This document shows, piece by piece, positions 35,486 through 46,886 of a stretch of DNA of 64,000 nucleotides. The DNA is from Hygrocybe punicea (Eukaryota; Basidiomycota; Agaricomycetes; Agaricales; Hygrophoraceae): NCBI GenBank assembly GCA_963556145.1, contig OY744462.1, positions 5,952,001 through 6,016,000 of the forward strand, given 5' to 3'. Position numbers and translations under genes: made by a program. The stretch's first letter is position 1. Each line of letters begins with the position of its first letter. The notes beneath the pieces were generated by a model. That model saw only the letters and a list, made by a program, of their open reading frames with translations. It was not told the DNA's origin and did no database searches.

Positions 35486-36554
35486 CCCTCAAAATTCGTG
35501 TGGATATTCGAGACCTGTGGGACGCCTCTGACTCTGCCGTGAATAACTCCATAGAGACATTGTACCAAACGCTTGGCAACAAGATCACTCCAGACGTTGA
35601 ATGGCAGGCGCTCTGGGCCGAAGTAGGGGAACGTTTCCCGCAGAAAGACGGATTCATCCCGGCTCTCATCATGGTCGTGACAGCCTGGAATGAACGACTA
35701 CTTGCCAGACTCGAGAACGACGTTTACGCTAAATGGACGGAGGAGCTCCTGGAAGCCCTGTCAGAGGCTCAGGGACTGCTCAAAGTTCATATTCAGGTAA
35801 ATTTCATATGTTCCAATTGCAAACCATATTGGTTCTTTTTCAGCTTGTTGTGACTTATAGCCTGGTACCAATACTACTTCTCGCCCAACTTCAGAGTGGA
35901 ATCCCAAGTTGTCCTCCTTCATCATTTATATACCCAACGCGGCGCCGACTTCATTGGGGGCTATTATATCCGGTTTTGAGAGTGATTTCGACAAGTTCTT
36001 TGTCAAGAGCGGGCCGACTGTGAAAGATGAAATACGGGCTCATGGTCATGAATCGGACAATGTATCGTCATTGTGCCCCGGGTGTCCTTCTGCAACTGTG
36101 GATCGCTTACCTACATTGGATATGCTCCAACGCCCCGATGACCTCTTACGGACCACGACGCCTTATATGATGATAGTCGATGTGGGAAAGACTGGCGTCA
36201 TCGTCATCCAGTGCAGCCACCAAGCAAGCCTGGAACTGCTGGCGGCGTACACGCAGAAATGGGGCAAGAAAAACGCTTTGAATGATACTAAATGGGTACA
36301 TTCTCTTGCTGTCCTGTCCGCTGAAGCGCTGAAGGCTCACGTGCATCACCCAGCCAAACGTCTTGAAGGCCCAGCTGCATGACTCAGCCTTCTGCTTCGG
36401 GGTGATGGACTGTCTGACCATCGAGCATGTTGACAATCGAACGAGCGTTAACCCGACCATCCTTCTCGCGTTCGTGGAAGGGATATTGGGATACCAGATG
36501 GTCCACACTACTGGCAGTCGTTGGGTGTACAAGTTGAACAAAAGGTTCAAGTAG
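35486..36554 (+). CDS. hypothetical protein, start not resolved
   Basis: Coding sequence is visible from about 35486 (PLKIRVDIRDLWDASDSAVN) through IETLYQTLGNKITPDVEWQA and LIMVVTAWNERLLARLENDV. After an intron it continues with GTNTTSRPTSEWNPKLSSFI, IYIPNAAPTSLGAIISGFES and PYMMIVDVGKTGVIVIQCSH. A second intron (GT after KW to CACCCAG) joins PNVLKAQLHDSAFCFGVMDC and GSRWVYKLNKRFK, stop 36552-36554. The acceptor CACAG before 35486 requires an upstream exon leaving two bases, and I could not find one with a good ATG. No known family. Codon use and splice signals resemble the neighbours, so it is probably a real lineage-specific gene. Confidence 0.62.
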
Positions 36555-36649
36555 TCGATGACCATGACTCCGAAAATAATTAAATGTAAATAAATTAGTA
36601 AGCCAACGCGTGACAGCGGCCGTGACATTTCGTGTTTCCCACTCCATCA

Positions 36650-38825
36650 ATGTCCAAGATGTCCGAGTAGTGAGTTCTAGCCATTGCGCGTTTGAAATTG
36701 ACCTCGCTGTTGACCCAGAGTATAGTGAGCGTGAGCGTGAAGAGAATATCGCGAAGAACCGGGCAAGGCTCGAGCAACTTGGTCTTGTCGGAGGGGCCAT
36801 CACGCAGCTAGGCATCTCCACGGAAAACAAGCCGTCAAAGACAAAGGCCAAGCCGATTCAGCCCGCCAAGAAGGTGAAGCGGGAGAAGAGTGAGGTCGTG
36901 GCTCCGAGGAGACATTCGGCGAGACTCCGAGGCTCATTAATCGACCCAAATGAAAGTCCCTCTAAGAAGAGGAAGCGCGAGGCGGAGGAGGAGGAGAGGC
37001 GAGCGAAGGAGGCGGAGGAGCGGTTGCAGGCGGAAGAACGAGAGCGCATCCAGAAGCGGCCTCGTCATCACGACCTAGATCTGCCTACGTTGCTTGACGA
37101 CGCCGAGGATGGAGAACTGTCCGGTTTATCCAACGCATTGCAGGCCATCTCTCCGAACACACCGTCTTGGCGTATTGGAGACCCTGATGCCTTTGTGTCC
37201 AATAACGATCGCCAAGACGAGGAAGCTGTCAATAACCTTAGAGAAAAGCTGCAGGAACTGAAGGTGGTTGCCCGAGCAAAAGTCACGCAGGATCGCGTGT
37301 ATAGTGCTGCCTACCACCCAGAAATTACCAAGGATCTCATATTTTTTGGAGGTAAATCGTATTTCGCAGAATTGCGTGACCATACTTATCCAGATTTAGA
37401 CAAGCATGGAGCCTTGGGGATCTGGGACGCGCGCGCACCGTCAGACGACGTAAACGATGAGGATGAAGGTGACGATGTTACGTCGGTATCTTCTAAGGAG
37501 GGCGGAAAGTACTGGCGCTTGCAACTTCACTGGCCAGCCAACTCCAGATCTTCAATTTCGAGCATCAAGTTCGATCCTGTTGACGTACACAACGTTCGTA
37601 TAACTTCCTATCTTTCTCTGATATTCTTGCTGACCTGCTCACCTTCGCAGGTGTACACCAGCTCGTACGACTGTACTATCCGGAAACTCTCCTTCCCATC
37701 GGGCGTCTCCCGCGAAGTCTTCTCGACGGATGACGTGCTGGTGTCTAGCTTTGACCTTCCTCCAAGCGGGCACGAGATGTGGATCTCTGACGCACTCGGT
37801 GGGCTCACGCACCTGGACTTGCGAGAAGATAGATCCAAGGCAAAATGGTATGGCTTATCAGATAGTAAAATCGGGACCGTCAGCATCAATCCGACGAACC
37901 CGTGCCTCTTGTTGACTGCGTCTAATAATCGCACACTAAAGTAAGCTTGGTGGTCGGTTTCTCGCTCTCTGTTCTTTGAACCCGTGGCCTCAGGATCTGG
38001 GATACCCGAAAGTTACAGACCATTGCAGCCGGCGTCTCCCACTCCGAATTCGACACAGCGACCGTCGAAAGTTTTATCGGATCAATAAAGGGGAAAGGTT
38101 GTTTGCGGGGGGTATGGAGGCACGACAAGTCTGTCAGCTCAGCGTATTGGGATCCGCGAGGACGGAGTATCGTGAGCACCAGTTACGATGACAGCCTCCG
38201 ATGCAAGTTTTGCCAAGTTTCTCTCTCCTTAGTTGCTGCTCTTACGGCTCGTTAATCACAGTGTGGGACATCAGTGCGACACAATTCGCAGGCTCCGAAC
38301 CCCTACGTTCCTTTAGGCCTTTCAGTCACATCAAACACAATTGTCAAACTGTATGTGATATGATAGGTGTCCCCATCTTTCAACTCAATCCACCGTTATA
38401 GGGCAAATGGCTGACTGTTCTCCGCGCACGATGGAACCAGAATCCAGATGTATATCCTCATTTTACAGTGAATCATTTGCTAGTACTTGCGCTCCTACTA
38501 CTAAACAGCCTCCATAGATTGGAAACATGGACCACTCTTTGGATATCTTTTCCTGCAAGGTCTTTATCTTCTCCTCTGAATGGCATGTCCTTTGCAACTG
38601 ACCGATTTGAACATCCGCACCAGGGCGACCTGATTGCACGACTCTCAGATCGGGAGAGGTGGGGACCATTGTGTATACGACTTGGCGTCAGGCTTATAAT
38701 TCGAACTTTCGTTCTTTAGGATTACTGCTGTGCAAGCGGTCACTTGTTCCCATCCGAATGTCCTCGAACGGGCCGCAAGTGGGAACGCCAGTGGGCGATG
38801 TGTGTTATGGGCGCCACAGGAGTAA
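36650..38825 (+). CDS. CMR1: WD40 DNA-damage-binding protein Cmr1/WDR76
   Basis: WD40 protein that binds damaged DNA and collects in the intranuclear quality-control site in yeast. Exon 1 is tiny: the 56-bp intron 36670-36725 joins it to give MSKMSEYEREREENIAKNRA, RLEQLGL, which matches the family start. Then a Lys/Glu-rich NLS region (SPSKKRKREAEEEERRAKEA), VTQDRVYSAAYHPEITKDLI, HGALGIWDARAP, YTSSYDCTIRKLSFPSGVSR, MWISDALGGLTHLDLREDRS, LLLTASNNRTLKIWDTRKLQ, GVWRHDKSVSSAYWDPRGRS and IVSTSYDDSLR. The last blades run through short exons to ASGNASGRCVLWAP with the stop at 38823-38825. About eight introns. Convergent with CSM3. Confidence 0.94.
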
Positions 38826-39031
38826 TGCATCGCGGGCCGGCATTTATACGATGGTGACTTCTCATCTAATTGGTTTGAGTTAGTCATTCCATTACAATAA
38901 CTACGGAGCGAACTTGAACTTGAATAAGTACTGGTTGATCAAGGAATGACTAAACTGGACTGAATATACCTGCAAGACTTGAAGAGACCTGAGAAGTCCA
39001 TCACTCTGGAGAGCAATACCATTTCAAATCA

Positions 39032-40038
39032 TTACAAGTACATTTCATCCCAATCATCATCGTGATCATTTGTTGTCACTTCCACCTGTTCAGAACTTGA
39101 TATTGGAGGTACAGGCTCCTTCTCCATCTCGTGCACAACATCCCACATGGCCTCGTCATCTTCAAACAGCCGTTCTACAGGGACCACACTATGATCTGCT
39201 ATAGTGGCGGGCGGGGGCAAGGCATTGTCGAAGTCCATCAGATCGTCCCACATTGTATCGTCTTCGTCTGTCAGTGAGCTTGAAGGCTGCTCCCTGGATT
39301 TACCGTAAGCGTGCTTTGCTTGAGGTGCGGATGCTCCATCGGCAGCGGTCGGTACGACTACCTGATCACCTTCCTCAGGGATAAGCGTATCAACATCAAC
39401 GTCAGAGGAGGACGAGATGTGGTCTGACGCTGAGGAAGGGGGGCGAGAGGGTGCAGGGGATGTGTCGGTGTGAGAGGCTGCACTAACGGAGACTTGTGAG
39501 TGGGGGGAGGAAATGTGGGCGGCTTCGTCCTGCGCGTGGTCGGACTTTGGATCATCATGGTCTTCGTCGTCAGAAGTGGGACTGGTGGGGGGGCGGTCAT
39601 TGACGATGCCACGCGCTTCGTCGCGCCAGACACTCAGAGAAACCTGTATCACAGTGAGCGGTGCGTGATGTAAGAGAACAGGCTGGGTACGTACATGCAT
39701 GCGCTTCGAATGGCATAGTTTTTCCACTCGCTGGACGGTGTCCCGGAACTGAGTCTTTGGGTACAACTTATGTGTCCAGAATTGGTAGACTTGAAGGATC
39801 CTGTTGAGGTCTGATGCCTTGATGAATATTCGTCAAATCGACCTCATGTTGGTCTATGGAGACGGAGACGCACCTCGTGTCCTTTGCCCTTTGGCTTGAA
39901 ATTTTTTGTATGCTTGATGAGCAGCGGGAATCCATTGGGTCCAAGCAAGCTTTCTTCGTCCAACTTTGCGGGCTTCCTCCTCTCCTTCCTGCCTTCTACT
40001 GCGTTGCCCCCACTTTCCTTCAAGTTCGGAGCAGACAT
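39032..40038 (-). CDS. CSM3: replication fork protection factor Csm3/Swi3 (Tipin)
   Basis: Partner of Tof1/Swi1 (Timeless) in the fork-protection complex that stabilises stalled forks and supports cohesion. Csm3/Swi3 domain: LDEESLLGPNGFPLLIKHTK, NFKPKGKGHEASDLNRILQV, YQFWTHKLYPKTQFRDTVQR, VEKLCHSKRMHVSLSVWRDE. Two introns (one inside GKGHE/ASDL, one of 51 bp after KRMH) restore the domain. The C-terminal half is Ser/Asp-rich and ends in the acidic motif DDDWDEMYL. Similar DD-W-D clusters (TMWDDLMDF, AMWDVVHEM) recur in the tail and could be RPA- or partner-binding motifs (inference). Divergent from NTMT1. Confidence 0.93.
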
Positions 40039-40106
40039 TCACTACCACTGGCAGTAGTAAATAACTGAAGTTCACGTTTACGCGTTGTTGGTGGTTGTTT
40101 ACACCG
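40039..40106. promoter_or_regulatory. shared divergent promoter, CSM3 / NTMT1
   Basis: 68 bp between opposing start codons. Confidence 0.6.
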
Positions 40107-41176
40107 ATGGCTGAACCAGACTTGCAAGAGGGAATCGAATATTGGAAGGGACAGCCAGCGAGCCTGGACGGTGTGCTCGGTATCGTGTCCTCTTTCTTCT
40201 ACCCATAAATAAATACTGACTTTTCTTTTGCGTTCAATAAGGCGGCTTTGGTTCAGGGGTAATTCAGATTCCATTTTGAACCGGCAAATGTGAGCTCAAC
40301 GAGAAAAAAAAAAAAAGTCCCTTCCAAGGATCGACGCATTCGGTTCGCGCCAGTTCCTCCTATACCTCCTCCCTGAACTGTGCACAGTCCCCTCAGCCCT
40401 CCGCCCCCTTGTTCTCCCACCCGATGCCTCTCGCAGACCACGCGCACTGGACGTCGGCGCTGGCATCGGCCGTGTCACAGCAGACGTGTTGCTTCACCTC
40501 GTCTCGGACGTCGTCCTCCTCGAACCTGTGGAGCAGTTTGTCCACGAGGCGTTGGCACTTGGGCAGGCCAGCGCAGACGACACTTCGTCCTCACCATCGG
40601 TGGTTCGGTGGAAAGGCATCGCTGATCTTTCAAAAAGCGTCGCATTCCTACAGGGGACACTACAGTCCTTTGACCCCGCAGCTCCCCTCCAGCACACAAC
40701 AAGGATCGGCAGAGTTGGGTATGCACCCCCCGAAGGAGATACCGAAAGCGACATCGACTCGGGTTTCGACGTCATATGGTGCCAGTGGTGCCTGGGGCAC
40801 ATGCGCGACACCGACCTCGTAGCATTCTTCAAGCGGTGCAAGCGAGCTGTACGCACGGCAAGGAGCGTGATCATCGTCAAGGAGAACCTGTGTGCCGACC
40901 AAAAAGACGGGCGCGCAAGGACTGAATTTGACGAACAAGACTCCAGTTTGACTAGGTATGCCTGGTTAGCTTCCGTGTAGGATGCGGGCTCATGCTGGTT
41001 TCAGATCGGACATGGCGTGGAAAAATATATTCTTCGAGGCGGGGCTGAAATTGATCCGAGAACGTATGCAGCTTGGGTTCCCCCACGGTTTATACGATGT
41101 GAAAATGTGAGTTCCGTCATTCATACATGGTCTCATCTGTTTATATTGCATGGGTCGCAGGTATGCACTTAGATGA
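40107..41176 (+). CDS. TAE1: alpha-N-terminal protein methyltransferase (NTMT1/Tae1)
   Basis: SAM-dependent enzyme that methylates the alpha-amino group of proteins beginning (M)X-P-K, such as ribosomal proteins. Spliced: MAEPDLQEGIEYWKGQPASL, DGVLGGFGSGSLPRIDAFGS, RQFLLYLLPEL, SAM motif ALDVGAGIGRVTADVLLHL, LLEPVEQFVHEAL, FDVIWCQWCLGHMRDTDLVA, FFKRCKRAV, VIIVKENLC and the tail MQLGFPHGLYDVKMYALR. The tiny second exon (GGFGSG) is followed by an intron whose acceptor is preceded by a 13-base A run. The last intron splits the ATG of VKMYALR. The insertion PPEGDTESDIDSG before motif IV is longer than in human NTMT1. Confidence 0.93.
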
Positions 41177-41279
41177 ATATGTAGCAAAGGTGACTCCTGA
41201 AAATGAATGCATTTCTGTGCTGGATGGATGTATAAGGATCTTGAGCGACAGTCTTCCTCAACAAAGAGGGCCAAGAAAA

Positions 41280-42548
41280 CTAATCACGCTCCTTCGTATT
41301 ACCACGCATCTCGCCACTGCCGACCGCCACGACAGCATCACTCAAATTATGCCTTTTCCGTACTTCAGGCGTATGTGCTCTCTCCCTGAGCTTGGGGAAT
41401 GACGCACGCACCGCCCCATCCAACTTGGGCCAGATCTCGTCCGATGTTGCACCAGTAAGGGTGACGAGCTTCGTGGACGGGTGGGTAGTATAGTACGTGA
41501 GGAGAGGAGAGGTGGATTTGTAGAACTGGGCGAGGCGGCAAGCGAAGACCTCCTAAATAGACGATGTGGTGTGAGCAGAAGAGAAGCACACACTAACTAG
41601 GGGAAGTGGAAACATACCGGATTATCGTCGGGGCGCTTGGTAAGGGGTTCACCTGTCTCATCGTCGTACCCTTCGACCTTGGGGCGGTTGTACGACATGT
41701 TGTACACGCGCCCGGAGGAGAGGTGGACCCAGCGATCAGATATGCGGCTGAGGATGACTTGGTCTGCGACATCAATGTTGACGACGAGGCTAAGGGGCGT
41801 GCCCTGTTTCCTGCGAAAAGAAGTGAGCCTGAGGTGAACAGAGGAGAGGGGTGAGCGGAGCACCGACTTGAGATGGGTGTCGAGGAGCTCGCCCTGTCGG
41901 AGCGTTCTCGGGAAGCCATCTAGGATCCAATGCTGTGGGTATGCTGGTGAGCGGGGGGTCATGGGGAGCTGTGAGAGTAAGGGGGCACAACCTTGTTGTT
42001 GATATGATCTAGTTTACTGGCTACGACCTTGAGCATGACTTCATCGGGCAGCAACCTGCCCTGGGCTACGATCTCCTCTGCCTGCCCGCCCACGGCCGAC
42101 CTACAACCGTGAATAAACGCATGACCAAGACCATACTTGGTCCAAGGTTTGCTCACCGCTCAGCGATGTGCTGCCTCAGCAAGTCTCCCGTGGACAGTGC
42201 CAAGATGTCGTACTTCCTGACAAGGCGTGCAGCGAGCGTCCCCTGCGAGCGAGCCCGAGAGGCACTGGCCCTGTCATGGTGTTGCCCCATCGAACAGGGG
42301 TATCAACAACGCACCTTGCCCACGCCGGGCTTCCCAAACACGAGCATTCTGAGCACGTTTCCCTTCCCCTGCCCGTCGTCTTTGGAGCGGAGGGGGTTGA
42401 GCGGGAACGGCAGCGCCTTGCGCGTGTGCGCAAAGTGTGTGAAGGAGCGGGCTCGGGCTCGGGCATCCCTGAGCGCTTCCGGATTCGGATTTAGAGTCCG
42501 ATTCAGACGTTGCGCAGACGCAGATATTCGAAGGGCCGAAGGGGTCAT
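41280..42548 (-). CDS. ADK2: adenylate kinase, mitochondrial GTP:AMP phosphotransferase type
   Basis: NMP kinase. Start at 42548 gives an Arg/Ser/Ala-rich N-terminus (MTPSALRISASAQRLNRTLN) like a matrix targeting signal. P-loop MLVFGKPGVGKGTLAARL (the intron falls between VGK and GTL), NMP-binding LALSTGDLLRQHIAERSA, HWILDGFPRTLRQGELLDTH, NIDVADQVILSRISDRWVHL. The long-form LID region [38 protein letters not shown] uses the Ser/Tyr/Asp hydrogen-bond set rather than four cysteines, as in eukaryotic AK2/AK3. It ends after LAQFYKSTSPLLTYYTTHPS and a Lys/Arg-rich tail at 41280-41282. AK2 versus AK3 substrate preference cannot be decided here. Confidence 0.91.
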
Positions 42549-42652
42549 TAATATTTTAATGGGCTTTTGCACGGTGCAAGCAGTGGATGGGCGAGCTGGG
42601 TGACGAGTCACTGCGATTATAAATTATCGTTTCGGCCGAAAACCATAATTGT

Positions 42653-43886
42653 CTACACGACGCTTGATACCGGATCTGGCTCCCACCCCAGCAGCTCCCG
42701 CATCCGCCGCACTCCCACCACCCCTCGCACATCGTGTCTCGTAGGATCGACTGCAATGCATATAGACTGGGCGACGTGATCCACGTGGATCGGCGGGACG
42801 GTCAACGCGTTCGCCATCGACTCCAGTTGCGACGAGCTCCGTGTCGTCGGGGCATTTGACGACGCATCAAACGCCGAACCCAGTGCTCGAAGGATGGCTG
42901 ATGGCGTTGGGAGACCTGGTGGTGCTTTGGAGTGGAGCACGGCGGAGAGGTCTAGCAGCGCAGCCAGTGGCGCAGTTAGTGGTCTGTAGTGGGCGTGGTA
43001 CACCAAGCCTGTTTTTATTTGAGCGGGGAGTCATGAAGGGTGACAATTTTGGGACGCACTGGGCCTTATGTAGACTCCCCTGCAATCAGACTGCCCTTGC
43101 GTCAGCATCTCTTCGATTCGCTGCTCTGCTTCGCGTTTCGTCTCGATGTAACGTGCAGGAATCAGTGGACGGAATATATCCTCCGCTGAGATATATACAA
43201 ACGCACTCCCGGGAGCGGGTGAGCTTGAAAGAAACGTCTCGCAGACGCACAGCGCTGTTACCGCGAGTTGCATTGTATCACGCCGCACGACACACCCAAA
43301 AATAACGACGCACCGGAATCTCTGTTCACCGCGTCATAGCTCCCCTCCCTACGCTCGAGGGGGTTGCCTCCACCCAACAAGCACCCAGCAAGCGCCGCGA
43401 GATCCCCAGATTGCACGGCGGCCTTGTACCGCGCATCCTCTAACAAGGTGCCAAGGGTGTGCACGACACCTCCTACACCTTGCAGCAAATGTGCATACCC
43501 CGCCGGCCGGAGCGCGTCCGCGGCGTGCCAGTCCACCTGTTGGCAGCGTTTGTAGGGTGGTCAGTCCCGTTGTGAAGAGAGTACAGGAGAAGGGTTCATA
43601 CCTTGGCTGCCCACGCGGGAGTGTGTCCTTTGGCGGTCTGGAACGGCCGACCTGATTTGCTATGCAGGCCGCGGGATAAGACAGGGGGTTGGGGGTCTGG
43701 GTATTGGGTCGACATACCTAATGCTGGTAACGCGCAGACCTCGGGCGAGCGCGGCTTTGCAGACGGCTGAACCTGGGAGGGTGGTGGTGCGGCGTAAGGC
43801 AGGACAGGGAGGGATGAGACAAGGGAAAGGAACCAGCCTATGAAACCGTTTCCACCGACGACAAGAATCCTGAGTGCTGGGTCCAT
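42653..43886 (-). CDS. COQ11: NAD(P)-binding atypical short-chain reductase, Coq11-like
   Basis: Mitochondrial NDUFA9/Coq11-like epimerase-fold protein; yeast Coq11 associates with the coenzyme Q synthesis complex. N-terminal Rossmann motif ILVVGGNGFIG, then AVCKAALARGLRVTSI, AKVDWHAADALRPAGYAHLL, GVGGVVHTLGTLLEDARYKA, SYDAVNRDS, SAFVYISAEDIFRPLIPARY, IETKREAEQRIEEML (YxxxK active-site style: Y in RYIETKREAE), GVYIRPSLVYHAHYRPLTAP and VPPIHVDHVAQSICIAVDPT. About five short introns. Stop 42653-42655. The similarity is to the atypical SDR5 group; the specific Coq11 role is inferred from the family. Confidence 0.83.
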
Positions 43887-44348
43887 GGAGATGGGGGACG
43901 TCTCCTCGTCGTGCGAGTGGCGTCAAAGTTGGATATTTGATGGCCAAATATTCGCCTCAAAAGTCTTCGCGGGTTCGAGATCAGAAAAGTAAAAACGATT
44001 TCCCCGGGGAAGAAAAAAAAACAAGGTTGAATTGTTGACGCAGTTACAAAGTTGAAGGTACCTCTAGTACACATTGTACACGAATACACCAAATCACGAC
44101 GTGTCACGGACATAATAATCATACCACCCAAAGCAGAACAGAACGGATACAACCAACAGAAGAGGCTAGAAACGTATGGCGGACAAGGACGGAGAATCAG
44201 GGGAGGGTCTATCGACCAGCCAGGATCGAATAACCTCGTGCTTCATTGCTTCTCATGCCGGAAACACGGGGCCTAGCCCGTGTCAAAAGGATAGCAGCTT
44301 GAATGGTGGAAAGAAGGTCGAAAAGAAAGTAAGACCTGATGGGCGTAT
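43887..44348. other. intergenic between COQ11-like start and DPBB gene end
   Basis: No gene seen in these 462 bp. It holds the COQ11-like promoter and an A-rich run near 44010-44020. Confidence 0.55.
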
Positions 44349-45185
44349 CTAGATAAATTCCCATTCAACTGCACAAAAACGGTGGTCAGAGCGGAGACAG
44401 AGGGAACAATAGGGGGTGGACTGACTGGGAACCTCGCCTTCGTAGAGAGGAGCGATATGTTCGAAGGCGCCCTGGGAGAGGTCGATGGAATTGCCATTGA
44501 GGCAGGTGGGGCAGGCGTCGGCAACGACCACAGTGACTTGATTGCCGTTCCTGGTATTTGTGATGCGAATTGACCTGCCGCAGAAAGGGGATTGTACCCC
44601 TGTATTGCCGTAACGGGCAACGTCTGCAGAAAAAACGTGGTTAGGACTGGAGTGTGTGAGTTTGGCCGAGGATACACACCCAATGCACAGATAAGGTCGG
44701 AGTCTCTGTGTACCTGGCCGCATGCGCCAGCTACGCCATTCTGGTAGAAAAAAGTAGCTCTAAAAAGGGGTAAGATTGAGAGTGAGATGGGAGGGGCCAG
44801 GATTGCTCACACTCCACCAGTGACTGGGCCAGAAGTGTCCGTCTGCGCAGGGTCCGAGGCTTGATCGGTGGTGGATGTAGGGGGCTGATCAGCAGCAGCA
44901 GGGTTACAGCTGGCAGGGCGGGTGTCGAGAGACTGGTTTTCCAAGAGGGGGTGGCAGCAATCTGTGAAGAATTGGGTGCCGTGGTTGGACTGACAGTCGA
45001 GAGCAACGTAGCGAGCGTGATAGACGGCATAGGGCTGATGGATTGTCAGTGAGATGAAGCAAGGCGATTGGATAGAGACTTGCCTCGAGGGTGCTACTGT
45101 CGTAAGACGCGGGCTGGGAGGCGCGGGGAACGATGAGGGCGGATACAGCGAGAAGGAGGGACGTGAACGCAAAGAGGCAGAACAT
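44349..45185 (-). CDS. secreted double-psi beta-barrel (RlpA/expansin-like) protein
   Basis: The N-terminus MFCLFAFTSLLLAVSALIVP is a typical signal peptide. A Cys-containing region (YVALDCQSNHGTQFFTDCC) and a Thr/Ser/Asp linker follow. The double-psi beta-barrel has GGVATFFYQNGVAGACGQVH, DLICALDVARYGN, SPFCGRSIRITNTRNGNQVT, VVVADACPTCLNGNSIDLSQ and GAFEHIAPLYEGEVPIEWEF. The intron before the final IEWEFI exon ends the gene at 44349-44351. The HD-type Asp (VADACP, SIDLS) and paired cysteines are conserved as in barwin/cerato-like wall proteins. Probably extracellular, at the cell wall. The family usually lacks the extra Cys-rich N-terminal part. Confidence 0.85.
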
Positions 45186-45439
45186 TGTTGTAGGGACGGT
45201 GGATGTTGGAGAGAAAAGAGTGTTTTAAAGGCGACGAGGCGAGGGGAGAGCAGAAAAATAATATTATGAAATCGAGCCGTGCGCGGATTCGGGGGTGATT
45301 GCAGAGGACGAGACAGCGGAAAGAAGAAAAGGTTGAGTGCAGAAACTTGAACAGAGTTTTATGAAAAAACTGGCATCCGTCTTCCCACGCTGAATCCGCG
45401 GTATTGGCGTTCATGGTCGTGGGTGGGGGCGAGGAGGAC

Positions 45440-45481
45440 ATGGTCATTGTGTAGCCCGACGTGGTCATTGTGCAGCCCGAC
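45440..45481. repeat. two tandem copies of a 21-bp unit
   Basis: GGTCATTGTGTAGCCCGACGT is followed directly by a copy with one change (T to C at the eleventh base). Confidence 0.85.
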
Positions 45482-45498
45482 GTGGAAACCGGTTGTAA

Positions 45499-45524
45499 TT
45501 TATTATTATTATTATTATTATTAT
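45499..45524. repeat. TTA trinucleotide microsatellite
   Basis: About eight to nine uninterrupted TTA units upstream of the SCAMP start. Confidence 0.9.
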
Positions 45525-45575
45525 GCCGGTTCGGACATTGCCGAACATTGACCTCTGACCGTGACAATACTGACA

Positions 45576-46886
45576 ATGGGTCGGTCTTGCAGTATGGATA
45601 TAGCCAACTACCACTAACCCACTTCTCTAGCCGAATTCACTCAAAACCCTTTCGCTTCAACACACTCCCTCGACGCGAACCCCTTCGACGATCCAGTCAC
45701 CCCGGCTCGTGCAAACGCAGAGGCAACTCGTATTGAGGAACTCCATCAGCGCGAACGAGTCCTCGAACAACGCGAACAGGAACTAAACAGGAGAGCAGAG
45801 CAGATCAGAACACACGGAAAAAATAACTGGCCACCATGTCTGTATCTCCTCTTCTCCCATTCTCTTTCCTGCCCCCTCACCCCTCTTCCGCAGTCTTGCC
45901 CCTTATCTACCATTCAATAAAGGAGGAAATCCCAGAAGCATCCCAGCCACTCATAACAAGACTCTACCAACTATGGCTTGTCCTTCTGGGAACTCTCGTA
46001 ATCAATCTCGTGGCTTGCATCCTAATTCTTGTCTCCGGCTCGGCTGACGGCGGCAGAGACGTCGGTGCAAGTATCGGGTCCGTTTCACATTTACATGCCC
46101 GTTTCAACCTCTTACATATCATCTCCAACCCAGGTACCTCTTCTTGATCAGTATCGGTTCTTTCCTCCTATGGTATCGGTGAGGCTGTCTCTTTCCGCTG
46201 CTGCTCATACAGTCACTAAACCCCACACCATATCAAGTCCCATCTATAACGGTTACATGAAGGCAAGCCCCGTCCTCTGCTTTCCCCGATAATGATCCTG
46301 ACCTAGTTTTCATCCTCAGGAACAATCCCTATATTACTGTCAGCGGTCCAGCAAACTCTCCGTGACAAAACAGCTCACATTAACGTCCAGACCTCTACTT
46401 TTTCTTTGGCGGTTTCCATCTTTTGTTCAGCGTTTACATGCAAGTCCACGTGTCCATCTTCGTCTCTGCTAGTCTAACGTCCTTGCAGGATCATCGGTGT
46501 TCCAAGGTGAGACCTGCAAGGCAGTATCGTACAACTCAACTCACCGCCCCTCAAGCACCGGCTCAGCAGGCCTGATTAATACAATCTCAATGTTTGCAAG
46601 AAAAGCAATTGTAGCTGGAGTGTTCGGTATTCTGGCGACACTGGGCTGGACCCTCCAAGGTCTCGGCAACGCTTATTATTTCCGAATGGCAAGTCTCCGT
46701 ACATTCATCATGGGCGCTCGTGCTAAATAAAGCATCAGATATGGGCTCACCACAATGCCGCTGGCCACTCTATGGAGAAGGTGTGTCAGTCTTCTCCGGG
46801 GGCGGTGCGTACAGCTGACTCTTTTTGATTAGGCAAAATCCGAGTTGGCGACCCACGGAGCCAAGGCGTATTTCACTCGGGGTTGA
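45576..46886 (+). CDS. secretory carrier membrane protein (SCAMP)
   Basis: Four-span membrane protein of recycling vesicles. The first exon is only ATG plus one base; intron 45580-45630 then gives MAEFTQNPFASTHSLDANPF with NPF endocytic motifs, RIEELHQRERVLEQREQELN coiled coil, NNWPPFLPLIYHSIKEEIPE, then four hydrophobic spans (LVLLGTLVINLVACILILVS; YLFLISIGSFLLWYRPIYNG; YYFYFFFGGFHLLFSVYMII; GVFGILATLGWTLQGLGNAY). Tail ends AAGHSMEKAKSELATHGAKA, YFTRG, stop 46884-46886. All SCAMP hallmarks (NPF, coiled coil, WYRP turn) are present. Confidence 0.94.

Larger units (their letters stand above)
45186..45575. other. intergenic between divergent DPBB and SCAMP genes
   Basis: 390 bp with no gene; contains a 21-bp tandem duplication and a TTA microsatellite listed separately. 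Confidence 0.6.

Noticed and set aside
41342..41593. Minus-strand ORFs at the adenylate kinase end in two other frames
   Set aside because: The third frame alone continues the kinase (EVFACRLAQFYKSTSPLL), so the other two are shadows.
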